Positions 1 through 10,685 are shown, counted from the stretch's first letter. The stretch is 64,000 nucleotides of DNA from Byssothecium circinans (GCA_010015675.1 ML977051.1:65325-129324), one strand, 5' to 3'. Translations and numbers: made by a program. The notes: generated from the sequence alone by a model not told the origin.

Positions 1-1
1 T

Positions 2-400
2 CTGCCGCTCATTCACCCCGACGAGAAGTTCGGCATCGTCAGTACAGGCAAGGTCTGGGAGCAAATTCTCTCCGAAGCAGTGGTGGATTTCCTAGGCACA
101 GCGGGGACGGAGGCGAGCAAGAGGTTTGCGGGCGTGGAAACTACGGGGCTCAACGCGACGGATCTACATGATGCGCCTGCTGAGGAGGTCAGGAAGAGGA
201 TGAAAGATGCCGTCAAGAGGTTGTTGAACAAAGGTCATGTGGGCGCGATTTGTCTGGGTTGCGCGGGCATGGCGGGCATGGATGCCATGGTCAGGGAAGC
301 TTGTGTGGAGGAATTGGGTCATGAGGAAGGGAACAGAGTGAGGATTGTGGATGGCGTGGTTGCTGGTGTGGCGTGGCTTGAGGGCGCGGTGAGATTCTAG
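2..400 (+). CDS. DCG1: Asp/Glu/hydantoin racemase family protein, Dcg1-like (3' part only)
   Basis: Only the C-terminal 132 codons are inside the window; the reading frame is open from base 2 to the TAG at 398-400. The run CLGCAGMAGMD (about 50 residues before the end) matches the second catalytic-cysteine motif of the Asp/Glu/hydantoin racemase family, and the tail has the usual helix-rich ending after it. In yeast the homologue DCG1 lies among nitrogen-repressed allantoin-pathway genes; family enzymes racemise amino acids or hydantoins using two cysteines, of which only the second is visible here. The start, the first cysteine and any introns lie to the left of the window. The family is fairly secure, the substrate is not. 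Confidence 0.8.
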   Translation: MPLIHPDEKFGIVSTGKVWEQILSEAVVDFLGTAGTEASKRFAGVETTGLNATDLHDAPAEEVRKRMKDAVKRLLNKGHVGAICLGCAGMAGMDAMVREACVEELGHEEGNRVRIVDGVVAGVAWLEGAVRF

Positions 401-864
401 ATGCGGAGGAATAGACATCGGTTCGCAGGCGGAGCGTGTTGCAAGTAGGAAACAGATGTGGTAGCGAGGGGTGCTTTGTGAAACAGTTGCATACGCGGCT
501 CTGGAAAAAGTAAATACAGCATATTCATGGCGTTTTCGCGGATGGAAAAAGTATTGATGGCTGGGGGGACTTGCGATGTACCGAACTCAGTCGGCCTGGT
601 TGGGCGTCCAATAATCGTCGGCGGCTTGCGGCTGATGATCGAACGCGTCTTAGATGTCGGGTGACGACATTCCGATGTGAACCTCAAACCTTTCATCCTC
701 GTCCGTTTACGAATGCTCATCCGCCGCATCCCGATCCCCTTTTTTCTTCTCTCTATCATCTACTTGCGCGACATCCATTATTGATTGCTCCTATCCGGTT
801 GAGACCACAAATCGCCCTTTCCCAGCCTTCTTATAAACCTACAACAGTCTCGCACCATACAACA
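401..864. other. Intergenic: 3' flank of racemase, 5' flank of F-box gene
   Basis: No convincing gene. The reading frame of the F-box gene is open upstream to about 571, but this extension is not protein-like, and the ATG at 865 sits right before the F-box. The stretch just before 865 is pyrimidine-rich, as fungal promoters and leaders often are. Confidence 0.5.
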
Positions 865-2292
865 ATGAGTACCACACCACCACCAACCGCAGCCATGACC
901 TTATCTGTACTCCCAAACGAACTACTCATTCAAATTGCTACCCATCTCGACACGCCACCGCCATCGATGGCCAAGTTTGACCATGAACCCTCAACAGGTC
1001 TCACTCATTCATCAACTACGCCGCTCAAACATTTCTCCCTCGTATCTTGGCGCTTTCGAAAGATCGTGCTCCCACTCCTCTTCCGATACACACGGATTCC
1101 ACTCGACAAAAATCCTCAATGGGTGCCCATTGACGCGCGTATCCTCGACCATATGCAGGGTCAATTGTCGAGCTTGAGTACGCACGAACTCCAAGTCTAC
1201 CAACGTATGCGGAGCAAGTTCAAAAGCAGTTCCGTCTTCGCATACGACGAAGCATTTGACGATCTCCTCATTAATCTCTGCCGGATCGAAGAAGGCGACG
1301 AGTTTCTGAAAGAGGTGCCGCATATCCTGTGGTTCCCTCACCTCCCTCGTCAGATGTTGGCCGACTTTTCGCGCTTTGTCAGACAGTATGAATTGAAAGT
1401 GCATGTCAAGAGCGTGGTCCTGTGCACGGATAAGGAGTACGAGTTACGTCACGTATCGTCCGCAGATGCGCATCTCGCCAAAGCCGTGGCCGAAATATGG
1501 AGCCAGATCTTCCTGCATCTGGAGCCGAGACGGGTCGTTGTCGCGGCGCCGCCGACAACCATGGCTGGGCTGCTGGATGTACAGATGATGAGCGCAGATA
1601 CCTGGGCTTTTGATATGAAGATGCACTACATCGAACTCATTCAGCCTGATCCAGTACAGTTCTCTCGGCCAATCGAACACGCGAGCGATTCGTGGAGGCC
1701 CTGGGATACCACGCTTATCCATCGCAGACCGTGGACACATCTAGCGTACAACGAAGGCTCTTCAGTATCCGCATATAGTACGTACGAGTACCATCTCAAG
1801 CAATCGCCGAAAATGCTGTACCTTGTCCTTCAACGCCTTGCGAAAGATGTGCAGGATTGCTGTAACATTCGGTCCTTTTCCTTCATCGGGGTGTTTCCCT
1901 TCAGCACCAATATCTCGGCCATCATCAAAGCGCTGCAAAACATCCGCACGCTCGACACCGTGTCTTTTCAGCTCGCGCCAGGCCCGGAGAATGGACTGAT
2001 GGAGGATAAAAAGAGGATGGGCAGGGCGCAGCCTAGTGATCTTTGGTTGGAATGGAATGGCTGTTATAAAGATCTGGCAGCGTTCTTGGGGACGTATGAG
2101 TGGAAAGATGGTGCGATGTTTGTGAGTAAGGATTGTAGAGGGGAAGGAGCTGTTCAGTGGGATGTTGAAGAGTATGTGGAGGCATTGCAGAAGAGGGGGC
2201 TTGGGTGGAGGGGTGAAGAAGAGGGCGCATGGGTGAGGGATCATGGACTGGATAAAGATATGGTGCCCGCTGTATCTCCGCCGACTATCTGA
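865..2292 (+). CDS. F-box-like domain protein
   Basis: Single-exon gene of 475 codons. Near the N-terminus (about residues 13-28) lies LSVLPNELLIQIATHL, a typical F-box start (LP.ELL..I...L). It is followed by KHFSLVSWRFRKIVLPLLFR, the second half of the fungal F-box (SLVS..FR....P.LF). The remaining 400 residues are mixed alpha/beta with no recognised repeat; short hydrophobic periodicity could be degenerate leucine-rich repeats. F-box proteins tether substrates to Skp1-Cullin1 ubiquitin ligases; the substrate cannot be inferred. The start at 865 was chosen because it is the first ATG that leaves the F-box near the N-terminus. The 3' end of the coding strand is strongly G-rich compared with the 5' end. 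Confidence 0.75.
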   Translation: MSTTPPPTAAMTLSVLPNELLIQIATHLDTPPPSMAKFDHEPSTGLTHSSTTPLKHFSLVSWRFRKIVLPLLFRYTRIPLDKNPQWVPIDARILDHMQGQLSSLSTHELQVYQRMRSKFKSSSVFAYDEAFDDLLINLCRIEEGDEFLKEVPHILWFPHLPRQMLADFSRFVRQYELKVHVKSVVLCTDKEYELRHVSSADAHLAKAVAEIWSQIFLHLEPRRVVVAAPPTTMAGLLDVQMMSADTWAFDMKMHYIELIQPDPVQFSRPIEHASDSWRPWDTTLIHRRPWTHLAYNEGSSVSAYSTYEYHLKQSPKMLYLVLQRLAKDVQDCCNIRSFSFIGVFPFSTNISAIIKALQNIRTLDTVSFQLAPGPENGLMEDKKRMGRAQPSDLWLEWNGCYKDLAAFLGTYEWKDGAMFVSKDCRGEGAVQWDVEEYVEALQKRGLGWRGEEEGAWVRDHGLDKDMVPAVSPPTI

Positions 2293-2710
2293 ATGGTTGG
2301 CGCAAATCCCAACGTTGCAAAAATCCTCGTTTACGACCTTCACTGCATCACTCCGACCCCTAAGCTTTCCGAATTAGCAAACTTATCGAAACACGAATCA
2401 AAAACAGTGCTATGAATTCTCATAGGTCGAAGTCGTACAACTAAAGTGATTTATAGGGATTGATGTGGGGTTTATATTCTACCGTGCGGACAAGACGTCC
2501 AAACATCCTGGTTCAATCAAATACAATCACGGCACTTGCTCCACATAATGAGCGCGGCAACATCGAACCTTCCATATTTAAAGAAGACGCAAATATCAGC
2601 AACCTTCTCAAGCTACTAACGCGTCTTTGTGGATGCCAGCTTGAAGATAACCAACAGCGCGCACCCTCCCTTTCCCCCATAGTCTCGAAGAGCTACAACA
2701 TCCCGCCAAA
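2293..2710. other. Intergenic: promoter of secreted DUF8021-like gene
   Basis: No gene recognised. Pyrimidine-rich stretch at about 2660-2705 directly precedes the ATG at 2711. Confidence 0.45.
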
Positions 2711-3692
2711 ATGTCACCAATCCTCAAACCAGCCCTCCTCCTCTCCCTCATCAACCCCCTCATCACCCCCCTCGTCACGTCTTCACCCCTCGCAGCAAAA
2801 GCAGACTGCGACCGCGCCGCCCTCACCGCCGCCGCAAATGCCTACATCGCCGCCCAAACTGCCGGCTCCCTGACCCCCCTCCAAGACTTCCTCGCGCCCA
2901 ACTGGACCTACACCGAAAACAACAAAGACATCCCGCACACTTCCGGCGTGCTCCACAAACCGCTTAAAATCGAGCACACGCGCACAACCACCGACCCGGT
3001 CCTCTGCGCCAGCTACACCGAACTCATCGCCCCAAGCGGTCCCTACGTCCTCGGCACGCAACTCCGGCTCGCCCCCGCCTCCCTCAAAATCACCCTCATA
3101 GACACCATCGCCTCGACGACCGGCTCCTGGCTCTTCAACGCCACGAAGACGCTCTCCTACGTGCAGCAGGAGAAATGGGACAAGATCCCCGCCGCGCGAT
3201 GGGACACGCGCGAGGCGATCCAGGCGGCGGGCGACGCGTACATGGATATGTGGAGCGATGCGGGCGCGGCGGACAAGGTGCCGTGGGGCACGCCGTGCAC
3301 GCGGCTGGAGGGCAGCGCGTATACGGGGAAGGGCGAGCCGGGGGATAGTTGTAAACCGGGGATTCCGAGTCGGCATGATCAGTTGCCGAATTCGAGGAGG
3401 CGGTATGTGGTGGATCAGGAGAGTGGGAGTGTTAGTATTCTTTGTGTTTGGGAGCATATGGTATGTTGGGCACTGTTTTCTCTTTCCTCTTGGCTGTTTT
3501 TGGGGGACGGTGGGGGAGAGGTGGGGCGTGAAGGGTGACAGGGGGAAAGGGGGCGAGTGTGATGGTGAAGTGCTTGCTAACCTTGTGAAATAGATGAATG
3601 CGGCGGATTCGCATGAGTTTCGCTTGGAGAACGGGAAGTTGAGGTATGTGCATACTATGACGAGTTGTGGGGATAAGGTCTGTCGGCTGTGA
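2711..3692 (+). CDS. Secreted protein, DUF8021-like
   Basis: Two exons, 2711-3460 and 3594-3692, joined over a 133-bp GT-AG intron in phase 0, give 282 residues. Residues 1 to about 27 are a hydrophobic signal peptide; the mature chain begins near AKADCDRAAL and contains NWTYTENN and, after the intron, DSHEFRLENGKLRYVHT and a closing Cys pair. This pattern (CDR.AL, W.YTENN, SHEFR...G..RYVHT) resembles fungal secreted proteins annotated DUF8021; the function is unknown. The match of exon 2 to the expected family ending supports the intron. Third positions change from C-rich to G-rich halfway through exon 1. Likely extracellular. Confidence 0.72.
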
Positions 3693-4278
3693 AAATCGAC
3701 TGAGCGTAGGGTGGTGAGGACTGGGGTTTGAAGGACTTGAGCGATTGGGAGAAAAAATGGAATGGGGAAATGGGTGAGATACGGGACATGGAATCCGAGA
3801 CTGAATTTGAACCTTTTTCACAGCTTGGGTTCGTATAGTTATCCATCATGTATCATGTTGTTTGTTTCGATGAATGCTCACGTGAAGGTACAGTAAACAG
3901 AATCGTTGAGGTCACAGGTACCTAAGGTGCTTGTTTTCCTCGACTCTTTCCCCGACTTTTGCCTTGGTTTCCGCGGTGCTTGAAAGGATCGATCCCATTT
4001 ATCCTGTTGCTTTTATGCATACTCATCCTCCTCAGCACGACATCTTTCTCCACAAGGAGAAAAGCACGGACAACTACGGACATCGAATAATGAACTACGG
4101 CAGCAGGCTGTCTGTCTGAATGAATGAATAAACGACGTCGACATCTTAAAACGCTAGACGCCAGAAACATAAACATAAACATAAACATAAACATAAACAT
4201 AAACATAAACACAAACACCCTCGCGATTCAGTCCCGCACCAGTTTTCGAACTTGAACATACCATAGCATACCTCACAG
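3693..4278. other. Intergenic with AAACAT hexamer repeat
   Basis: No gene recognised. It contains the simple repeat at 4165-4216 shortly before the next start codon. Confidence 0.45.
4165..4216 (+). repeat. Microsatellite (AAACAT)n
   Basis: About eight head-to-tail copies of AAACAT, the last ones degenerate (AAACAC), ending about 60 bp before the ATG of the large disordered-protein gene, so probably in its leader or promoter. Confidence 0.85.
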
Positions 4279-7200
4279 ATGACGAGCCAGCGCCCCGAAA
4301 AACCCTCCCCCTCATCCTCCCTGTCCCTCACAACAACAAGAATAGTAAAAATAACACACTCCCTCCTCTTCCACACCCCTACCCCCACCCCCACCGGCAC
4401 CCCCCCACCCTTCATCCTGCAAGAACTCCATCCGCTCCTCCGCCCGGAAATCTCCCTGGATTCTACAAGCAAACAGCACCTGCAGCATCAGGTTCTTCTC
4501 GACCCGCGTGTACAGCGGCTCATCGAGGAGCGCAGGATCGTGTTGGCGCGGAATGCGGATGGGGAGGATGGGAGGGTTTATTGGGTTGGTGTTGATGTTG
4601 AGGGTGTGGGGGCGGGTTTGGGGGTGCTTGGGGTGGATCGAGTTCGAGACGTAGGCGGAGAAGACATGGAAGGGAAAGATATAGATTCTGAGGGGGGGAA
4701 GGGGGGAGACAAGGTGGGAAAGATTGACGCGCGTGAATATGGGGTGGAGAGCTCGAGTTCGAATTCGAAGGACCGTGGTGTGGGCCAGACGCAAACGCAG
4801 ACGCAACAGACGTTGGTTCCAGGTGGTGAGGCGGAATCGGGAGGCTGGGGTCCTGCGAGTACGAGTCGGATTGGAGTAGAGAATCAGGATGAATACGACG
4901 TTGTCATGGGTCGGATACATGAGTATTTATCGCGATGGGCGGGTTCTACGTCCACATCAACATCAACATCAACATCAACACCACCGCACAGCCTTGGCCC
5001 CAGACTCGGCAACCACGATGGCAACGACAACGACGCCATCAACGATAATCCAGATCCTAATCCCAATCTCGAGCCTGCACAAAACCACACCCACACCCAC
5101 CACCCATCTATCCCAGCCGCCCTGCACGTCTCCTCCTCCTCTTCCTCCTCCGTCTCGCCATTTCGTCCCCAACTCCCCGCGAAAAAGACCCTCTGGTGTG
5201 AAAACGCAACCTGGACGCAAAGCGAAGATAGTTTGAGGGGGTTAGACGATGATTGGGAAGAAGACAAGGATATTGTGAGGGGAAAGGGGGTATTGTTTAA
5301 GCAGGGGTGGGTTGACGCGGATTGGAGGAGGGGGAATTGGGATGAAGTGGTGGATGCGGGAAGGGGGAATTTGTATGAAGAGTATCGCAATCGGGAAGAG
5401 ACTAACGTCGAACAGAGATGCGAGGATGATGGTTTTGAAGGGGTTGGGGAGGATAGCCGTGTGGGCTCTGTGGATTTCGCCTCTTCGGTAAAAGCTTTGA
5501 GTTTGAAGGATGTGTTGGGAGCAGAACGAGGGGATAAGGGAGATCGTGACGGGGAAAAGGCCAGTATCGGTGACCAAGCAGATGTGTCTGAACGACTCCA
5601 CTTCGGAGAGGTCGTTCCACTGCCCGTTAAAAGTGCTCTCCAGGATGCAGAGTTGTGGTCCCATCGCGCGTCCTTAGTTTCGAACAGCATTTCACAGTCC
5701 CGACCTTGGTACGACCATGAATTCGACGCCCCTATACCTTCTACGCCTTTCCCAACAGATACAAAGGCGCAAAAACAGAGCACGGAAAACAGCCTCCCTT
5801 TGGAGGTTGAGTGTGCGGCTCCAGAACCCGAAGTGCAATTACAGTCGCAGAAAAGATTGTTTGGTACTTCACGTAGACGTCGTTGGTGGGATGACGAATT
5901 CGACCCACCCGGACCTGGCATCGCTGTGAAGAAGAAAGCGACCACGTTGGATCCTCCTCGGCCTGCAGGGACCACAGATTTGGACACTTCTTCCCAGTCA
6001 CCACCAGCATTACAGAATACGGTGCGAGAATTGCAGCCATCGATGTTAAACGAAACAGCGCCAGCACCAGTACCAACACCACCAGTACCTCAGAGAAACT
6101 CCCAAGTATCGCAAACACCGCCCCTGGCCGGCTTACCTCAAACACCGCTCCGGAACGGAAAGGATACAGCCATGCATCGCTCTTCAATGAATCTACGCGC
6201 TCGCCGTCTATTAAGGCTAAAAGAAGTTCGCAAAACAGAGGCCCCACAACAGTCCGCTCCCGCTTCTACCACTCAACCACCCGAGACCGGTACGAGCGCT
6301 CCACCCCGAAGCCCCAAAAAGAAAAAAGCACCCCTAGATGATTTCGAAGAGGCGCGTGAAATGGCTCTAGCTCTGCGCCAACGCCACCGCGAGCGGCACG
6401 CGAGACAAGAGCAGAGGGCGAAACAAGAAGCGAAGGAGAAGTGGCTTGCGTATATTGAGCAGCTGCCCCCTGACACCACGGATTTCCACAAAGAGCATGA
6501 AAATGAAGAAGGAGAAGGAGAGAATATGCTCTCGAGAAATGAAGGAAAGCTTGCGCCGTCAGAGAGCGTGGGCGTATCGAAAGCGCAAAAAGTCCCCGAC
6601 GGTGACTCCAACTACAACGTGCACCATCCAACGCAATCTCCAACCCATCATCCTGTAGAGACACCAAAACCTCACGGTTTCGGCCCGCAAGGACCAGAGG
6701 AGCCACGCCTTGTCGTGCAGGATCTAAGACGAGTGCGCAAGGGCATCGGTGCAGAGCTTAAAGTCGCCGAGGCCGAGGAAAGGAAGGGGTTTGAAACGAG
6801 GTATCGTAAAGATGATGAGGGAAGCGATACTCCGACATGGATTAGGAGAAGACCATTGAAGCAGAAGAGAGGGCCGGAGTTCGAGGTACCGAGGAGGGGG
6901 ATGCGGAGGGGGGAGGTTCGTGGGTCTGGTGAAGAAGATGTGGGGAGGGATGGTCGGCAGTCTCCTCGCGTTTCTACCCCGATTATAGAAAGTCCATCGA
7001 GTATAGCTGGAGGAAATGCGAAGGTGGATTTCGATCCCGGTGATCGCGGAAAGAAAGGTCGAAACGATAACCTCTCGAAGGCAAGGGAGAGAGAAACAGA
7101 CTTGGACTTAACGCCGAGGGAAACACTACATCCCCCACCTCAAAATACCACAGAAGAGCATCGAAATCATACTTCGACCCAAACGGGCCAGTCTATCAGA

Positions 7201-8607
7201 CTTTCTGCGCACGCTTCAGATAGCTCTCTATCATCTGAGCTTGTCCCCAGTCTCGCCGACCTTGCACCTGGAATTTTGGCCAGCGCTCCGTTCCCCCTTC
7301 CAAACACGAGATCGGGACTACTCGTCCGTTCGCATGCACTTGGCTTAAGCACTGGACATCAAGCAAAAACTAGGATGCAGGCACCTACTAAAAGCCAAAG
7401 CAACACACCCTTAGCCACTACTACTGGGACAAATGCCCCCTCTCCTCAGCCTCCAAAAATACCAACACAACATCAGAAACCAAAGGTTACTACTACATCC
7501 TTAGGCACAATGAGCAGTCCCAAGAACAGACGGCCATCGGAGCTCTTCCTACCACCGAATTCACCAGACACAGATGCTCGTCCAGAACACTCTACAGAAC
7601 CAAAAGGGACCGTCAACACACACATGAGCACTGCCGCAACCTTCCATCCAAACCCATTACGTCCGCGTTCCACCAGGCAATCATCACTGCTAACACACCG
7701 TCCGACACGCCAGCGAACACGTCCCGAATTTGAAAACGCCGCACCGCCTCCCAGCTCAACGAGCATCACCCCACGAAGAAGAAATCCCAGTCCCCCATCC
7801 TCCCCTCCGCAGCATTCGCATTCGCATCCGCATTCACATCCTCCCCAACACGAAACCATGTGTCCAAAACCACTACTCGCACACCGACGCCACACGTCCC
7901 TACCGCGGACCAGAACCCCGCACTCCCCTAGTAAAAACACCACAGATACCATCCCATCCCCCTCCCGCTACCTCTCCACCACCAACACCAAAAATCCCCA
8001 CCCCATCCTCAAGCCCCCAACCCCGCACTTCCCCGATCCCGAAATCGACTCCCCCACCCCCACCCCACGCGCAAGAAAGCAAAAAACCGTCAACTTCCAC
8101 CCCACAGTCACATACCGCTCCCCCACCCGCGGCCGCAACGGCGTCCAGAAGCTGACGGAAGAGCGGAGTTGCATCCCCAGGGACGATACGTGGTGGTTGT
8201 TCCACCGGCCTTCGGCGGAGTGGTTTAGGGAACGGAGGAGCCAGGGGAAGGAGAAGGTGGGGATTATGGATGTTTTGAGGGAGGGGAGTTGGGGTGGTGG
8301 TGCTGGTGGGAAGGAGACCGTGAGGGAGAGGGAAAGAGGGAAGGAAGGGGAGAGGGAGAAGGGGGAGGCCAGCGAGTGGAGGAAGAAGAAAGAAGACAAA
8401 GAAGCGAGACAGCGGAGGAAGAGAGACGAGAAGGAAAGGGGGGGGAGGGAGGCGAAGGAAGTGTGGATTCCTTATGGGGCTTTTACTGGGTGTATGACTG
8501 CGGGGGGTGGGTCGACGGTGCTGGGGGGGTTGAGGGCTTTGGATGCGGAGATGGGGACGGAGGGGAGGGAGAGGGAGAGGGAGAGGGGGAAGGGGAAGAG
8601 GAGGTGA
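4279..8607 (+). CDS. Large, mostly disordered protein of unknown function (1442 aa)
   Basis: One uninterrupted frame of 1442 codons; I do not recognise the family. Residues 1-100 look the most folded (TRIVKITHSLLFH, then LHPLLRPEISL and a helix LDPRVQRLIEERRIVLARN). The rest is low complexity: Ser/Thr runs (STSTSTSTST), Pro-rich segments, His/Ser repeats and, at the C-terminus, long Arg/Glu/Lys stretches likely to be charged helix. Two related motifs stand out, WYDHEFDAP at about 477 and WWDDEFDPP at about 536, spaced 59 residues apart. A tryptophan-rich segment lies near 305-370, and DDTWWLFHRPSAEWFRER near 1310 looks conserved-like. Long antisense frames exist but are shorter and equally low in complexity. 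Short hidden introns cannot be excluded. Confidence 0.6.
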   Translation: MTSQRPEKPSPSSSLSLTTTRIVKITHSLLFHTPTPTPTGTPPPFILQELHPLLRPEISLDSTSKQHLQHQVLLDPRVQRLIEERRIVLARNADGEDGRVYWVGVDVEGVGAGLGVLGVDRVRDVGGEDMEGKDIDSEGGKGGDKVGKIDAREYGVESSSSNSKDRGVGQTQTQTQQTLVPGGEAESGGWGPASTSRIGVENQDEYDVVMGRIHEYLSRWAGSTSTSTSTSTSTPPHSLGPRLGNHDGNDNDAINDNPDPNPNLEPAQNHTHTHHPSIPAALHVSSSSSSSVSPFRPQLPAKKTLWCENATWTQSEDSLRGLDDDWEEDKDIVRGKGVLFKQGWVDADWRRGNWDEVVDAGRGNLYEEYRNREETNVEQRCEDDGFEGVGEDSRVGSVDFASSVKALSLKDVLGAERGDKGDRDGEKASIGDQADVSERLHFGEVVPLPVKSALQDAELWSHRASLVSNSISQSRPWYDHEFDAPIPSTPFPTDTKAQKQSTENSLPLEVECAAPEPEVQLQSQKRLFGTSRRRRWWDDEFDPPGPGIAVKKKATTLDPPRPAGTTDLDTSSQSPPALQNTVRELQPSMLNETAPAPVPTPPVPQRNSQVSQTPPLAGLPQTPLRNGKDTAMHRSSMNLRARRLLRLKEVRKTEAPQQSAPASTTQPPETGTSAPPRSPKKKKAPLDDFEEAREMALALRQRHRERHARQEQRAKQEAKEKWLAYIEQLPPDTTDFHKEHENEEGEGENMLSRNEGKLAPSESVGVSKAQKVPDGDSNYNVHHPTQSPTHHPVETPKPHGFGPQGPEEPRLVVQDLRRVRKGIGAELKVAEAEERKGFETRYRKDDEGSDTPTWIRRRPLKQKRGPEFEVPRRGMRRGEVRGSGEEDVGRDGRQSPRVSTPIIESPSSIAGGNAKVDFDPGDRGKKGRNDNLSKARERETDLDLTPRETLHPPPQNTTEEHRNHTSTQTGQSIRLSAHASDSSLSSELVPSLADLAPGILASAPFPLPNTRSGLLVRSHALGLSTGHQAKTRMQAPTKSQSNTPLATTTGTNAPSPQPPKIPTQHQKPKVTTTSLGTMSSPKNRRPSELFLPPNSPDTDARPEHSTEPKGTVNTHMSTAATFHPNPLRPRSTRQSSLLTHRPTRQRTRPEFENAAPPPSSTSITPRRRNPSPPSSPPQHSHSHPHSHPPQHETMCPKPLLAHRRHTSLPRTRTPHSPSKNTTDTIPSPSRYLSTTNTKNPHPILKPPTPHFPDPEIDSPTPTPRARKQKTVNFHPTVTYRSPTRGRNGVQKLTEERSCIPRDDTWWLFHRPSAEWFRERRSQGKEKVGIMDVLREGSWGGGAGGKETVRERERGKEGEREKGEASEWRKKKEDKEARQRRKRDEKERGGREAKEVWIPYGAFTGCMTAGGGSTVLGGLRALDAEMGTEGRERERERGKGKRR

Positions 8608-9201
8608 GTTGGGGACTGTGGTTTCGACTTGGGAGAGGGGCTTGGGAGCATCTTCCTGGTCGTTGGAGACTTGCGGCTTTGGGGATGTGTGTTGAGCGGG
8701 ATGCTGGAGATTTTGGGTTTTATGTGGGGTCTGGGCTACTTCTGCCGCTTTTGGATGTGTTTAACTATAGGGAGTCGGTTGGGTAACGATGACTTGAGGT
8801 TGGACTTGTGTTGACGTGCTCGCTAGATCTTAAGTGGAGTTTTTGTATGTATCTAAATTTGTGCTACATTTAGTTTAAATCGTGAAATACAAGACTTAGT
8901 TATGTGATTTGCTATTCGCGTTGAGCGTACAGCTAACTCACGCTGTCTATAACTAGGCTTCGCTTACGATCATCAACTAGTCTGATGTTTCACTACCTAT
9001 ACCTTGTCGGTGTAATCTTCCATACCGATTCAACATCCGAGTTAGACATACAGACAATTCACTTTATTATTCGAGCACCACCGACGTGTTGGCCAAGAGT
9101 GAATTCATTCCATCTTCACATTCTCCATCGTGTCAACGTATGTAACAACTCACACATGCCACAAGCGCATACAGATACCTCCAACACACTTTCTAGCTTT
9201 G

Positions 9202-9234
<33 letters not shown>

Positions 9235-9278
9235 AAGACCTTTCCAAGCTAGATACTTGAAAAAACACATCACTCACT
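8608..9278. other. Intergenic with long A tract
   Basis: No gene recognised between the two disordered-protein genes. AT-rich in the middle (8850-9080). The poly-A tract is listed separately. Confidence 0.45.
9202..9232 (+). repeat. Poly-A tract, 31 bp
   Basis: Uninterrupted run of 31 A residues, 46 bp before the next ATG. Long dA:dT tracts exclude nucleosomes and are common in fungal promoters; length may be affected by sequencing slippage. Confidence 0.9.
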
Positions 9279-10685
9279 ATGCGGCGCCCAAAGTGCAAAC
9301 TCGACGAGACCAAGTCCAACCTGAGAAACACCACCACAAACTCCCCCCAACGTCCATCTTCCACTCAGCCACCACCATCACCACGGCCGTTTCCTTCAAC
9401 ACCGCAACGGCAAAAGAATCCTCCAAATCCATCAAACATCCCCTTACCACTACCTCTCCGCGACACAATACCCACCTACACCACCCCAGACTCGCCACTC
9501 CGTCCCTTATCCCCAGCCCCCGAAACGCCACCATGGCTCTTCCTCCCATCTCTCCCCAACACGACACTTTTCCCCGGAAAATGGACTAGCAACCCAAGCC
9601 TCTACTCCTCAGAACCCACCACTAATGTAGAGAATCCCCAAAGCCCAATAATACCCGTATTCCGCACCAACTCCCCCACAAACTGGCTCCGAAAGAAACC
9701 ACATCCTGCTACGGGCCCGCACGAACCCGAACCTGAACCCGAACCAGCACCCGCGCCTCGTCCCCAACCCACAAAGTCGCCGAAATGGTACAAAAGCCCC
9801 AAGTTAAAACGCCCGAATATCCTATACCGTCACTCGGTATCGTCGGAGGAGCTGGATGCCAGATTACTAGGAAGCGCGTCGGAACTCTCCCTCTCACGCT
9901 CCTTAGATGCCATCCCCGAGTCGTCTTGCGTAGAAGAGCATGAGCATCCAGACGAGCAGTCCGCACACGTACCCCCCACGCCCTCCGCGCATCCCCAAAA
10001 CCTCCGCACCATGGACGAACAGCACAAAGCACCCTCCCCCTCCCACCACCCACCAAAATGGACAATGCCCCGCAACAAAATCTACCGCGAAACCACGCCC
10101 TGGTCCTGCAAAGACCTTCCCGACACCCGCATCGAAGCGCTCATCGCCTCGGGCGCCCTCGTCGTCGACGCAAAGGGCATCCGCCACGCGGCTTCGTCCT
10201 CGTCCTCGTCCTATATCCTCTGGGACCTGGGGCGTGGGAAACGGGCCGAGAGCCCGACGAGTGTGAATGTCAAGGCGGAGCGGATGCGGGAGCATTTCGA
10301 GGCGACGGTGCGGCGGGTGAATATTGTTGGGGAGGAGGAGTGGGGGTGCGAGGACGGACGAGGACGGGGAGGGGGGAGGTTTGTGGATAGGGAGTGTGAG
10401 GTTAGGGAGGGTGTGGTGTTTGGTGAGGGAAGTAGGAGGAGGGAGGTTAGGTTTGAGGCGGGGGTGGAGGTTTGGTGGGGGGAGGAGGGGGGCGTGGAGG
10501 CGGTGGGGGATAATGAGGGGAAGAGTCGGAGGTGGGCTGAGAGGAGGAGGGAGGAGAGGGAGAGGAAGAGGGCGAGGAGGGAGGCGAGGAGGAAGGCGAG
10601 GGAGGATGCGGAGGTCGAAGACGCTGGATTCTGTTGTATTAGTGAAGAGGGTATTTTTGAGGGGGCCAAGGACGGGGCAAGGTGA
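9279..10685 (+). CDS. Disordered, basic-tailed protein of unknown function (468 aa)
   Basis: Single open frame of 468 codons from an ATG just after the poly-A tract. The N-terminal half is Pro/Ser/Thr-rich with an acidic-proline run (PEPEPEPAPAP). A more ordered block at about residues 255-350 holds ETTPWSCKDLPDTRIEALI, GALVVDAKGIRH, YILWDLGRGKR and a helix ERMREHFEATVRRVNIV. The last 70 residues are an Arg/Glu-rich helix of nuclear-localisation type. No family recognised. It shares the disordered style and the C-to-G third-position change of its upstream neighbour but no alignable motif. An antisense frame (9903-10904) is judged a shadow. The start is supported by position only. Confidence 0.5.
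   Translation: MRRPKCKLDETKSNLRNTTTNSPQRPSSTQPPPSPRPFPSTPQRQKNPPNPSNIPLPLPLRDTIPTYTTPDSPLRPLSPAPETPPWLFLPSLPNTTLFPGKWTSNPSLYSSEPTTNVENPQSPIIPVFRTNSPTNWLRKKPHPATGPHEPEPEPEPAPAPRPQPTKSPKWYKSPKLKRPNILYRHSVSSEELDARLLGSASELSLSRSLDAIPESSCVEEHEHPDEQSAHVPPTPSAHPQNLRTMDEQHKAPSPSHHPPKWTMPRNKIYRETTPWSCKDLPDTRIEALIASGALVVDAKGIRHAASSSSSSYILWDLGRGKRAESPTSVNVKAERMREHFEATVRRVNIVGEEEWGCEDGRGRGGGRFVDRECEVREGVVFGEGSRRREVRFEAGVEVWWGEEGGVEAVGDNEGKSRRWAERRREERERKRARREARRKAREDAEVEDAGFCCISEEGIFEGAKDGAR

Noticed and set aside
571..864. N-terminal extension of the F-box protein
   Set aside because: Begins at a non-ATG codon and translates promoter-like pyrimidine-rich DNA.
4884..5987. 367-codon minus-strand frame inside the 1442-aa gene
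   Set aside because: Ser-rich shadow of the codon pattern on the other strand; no start context or domain.
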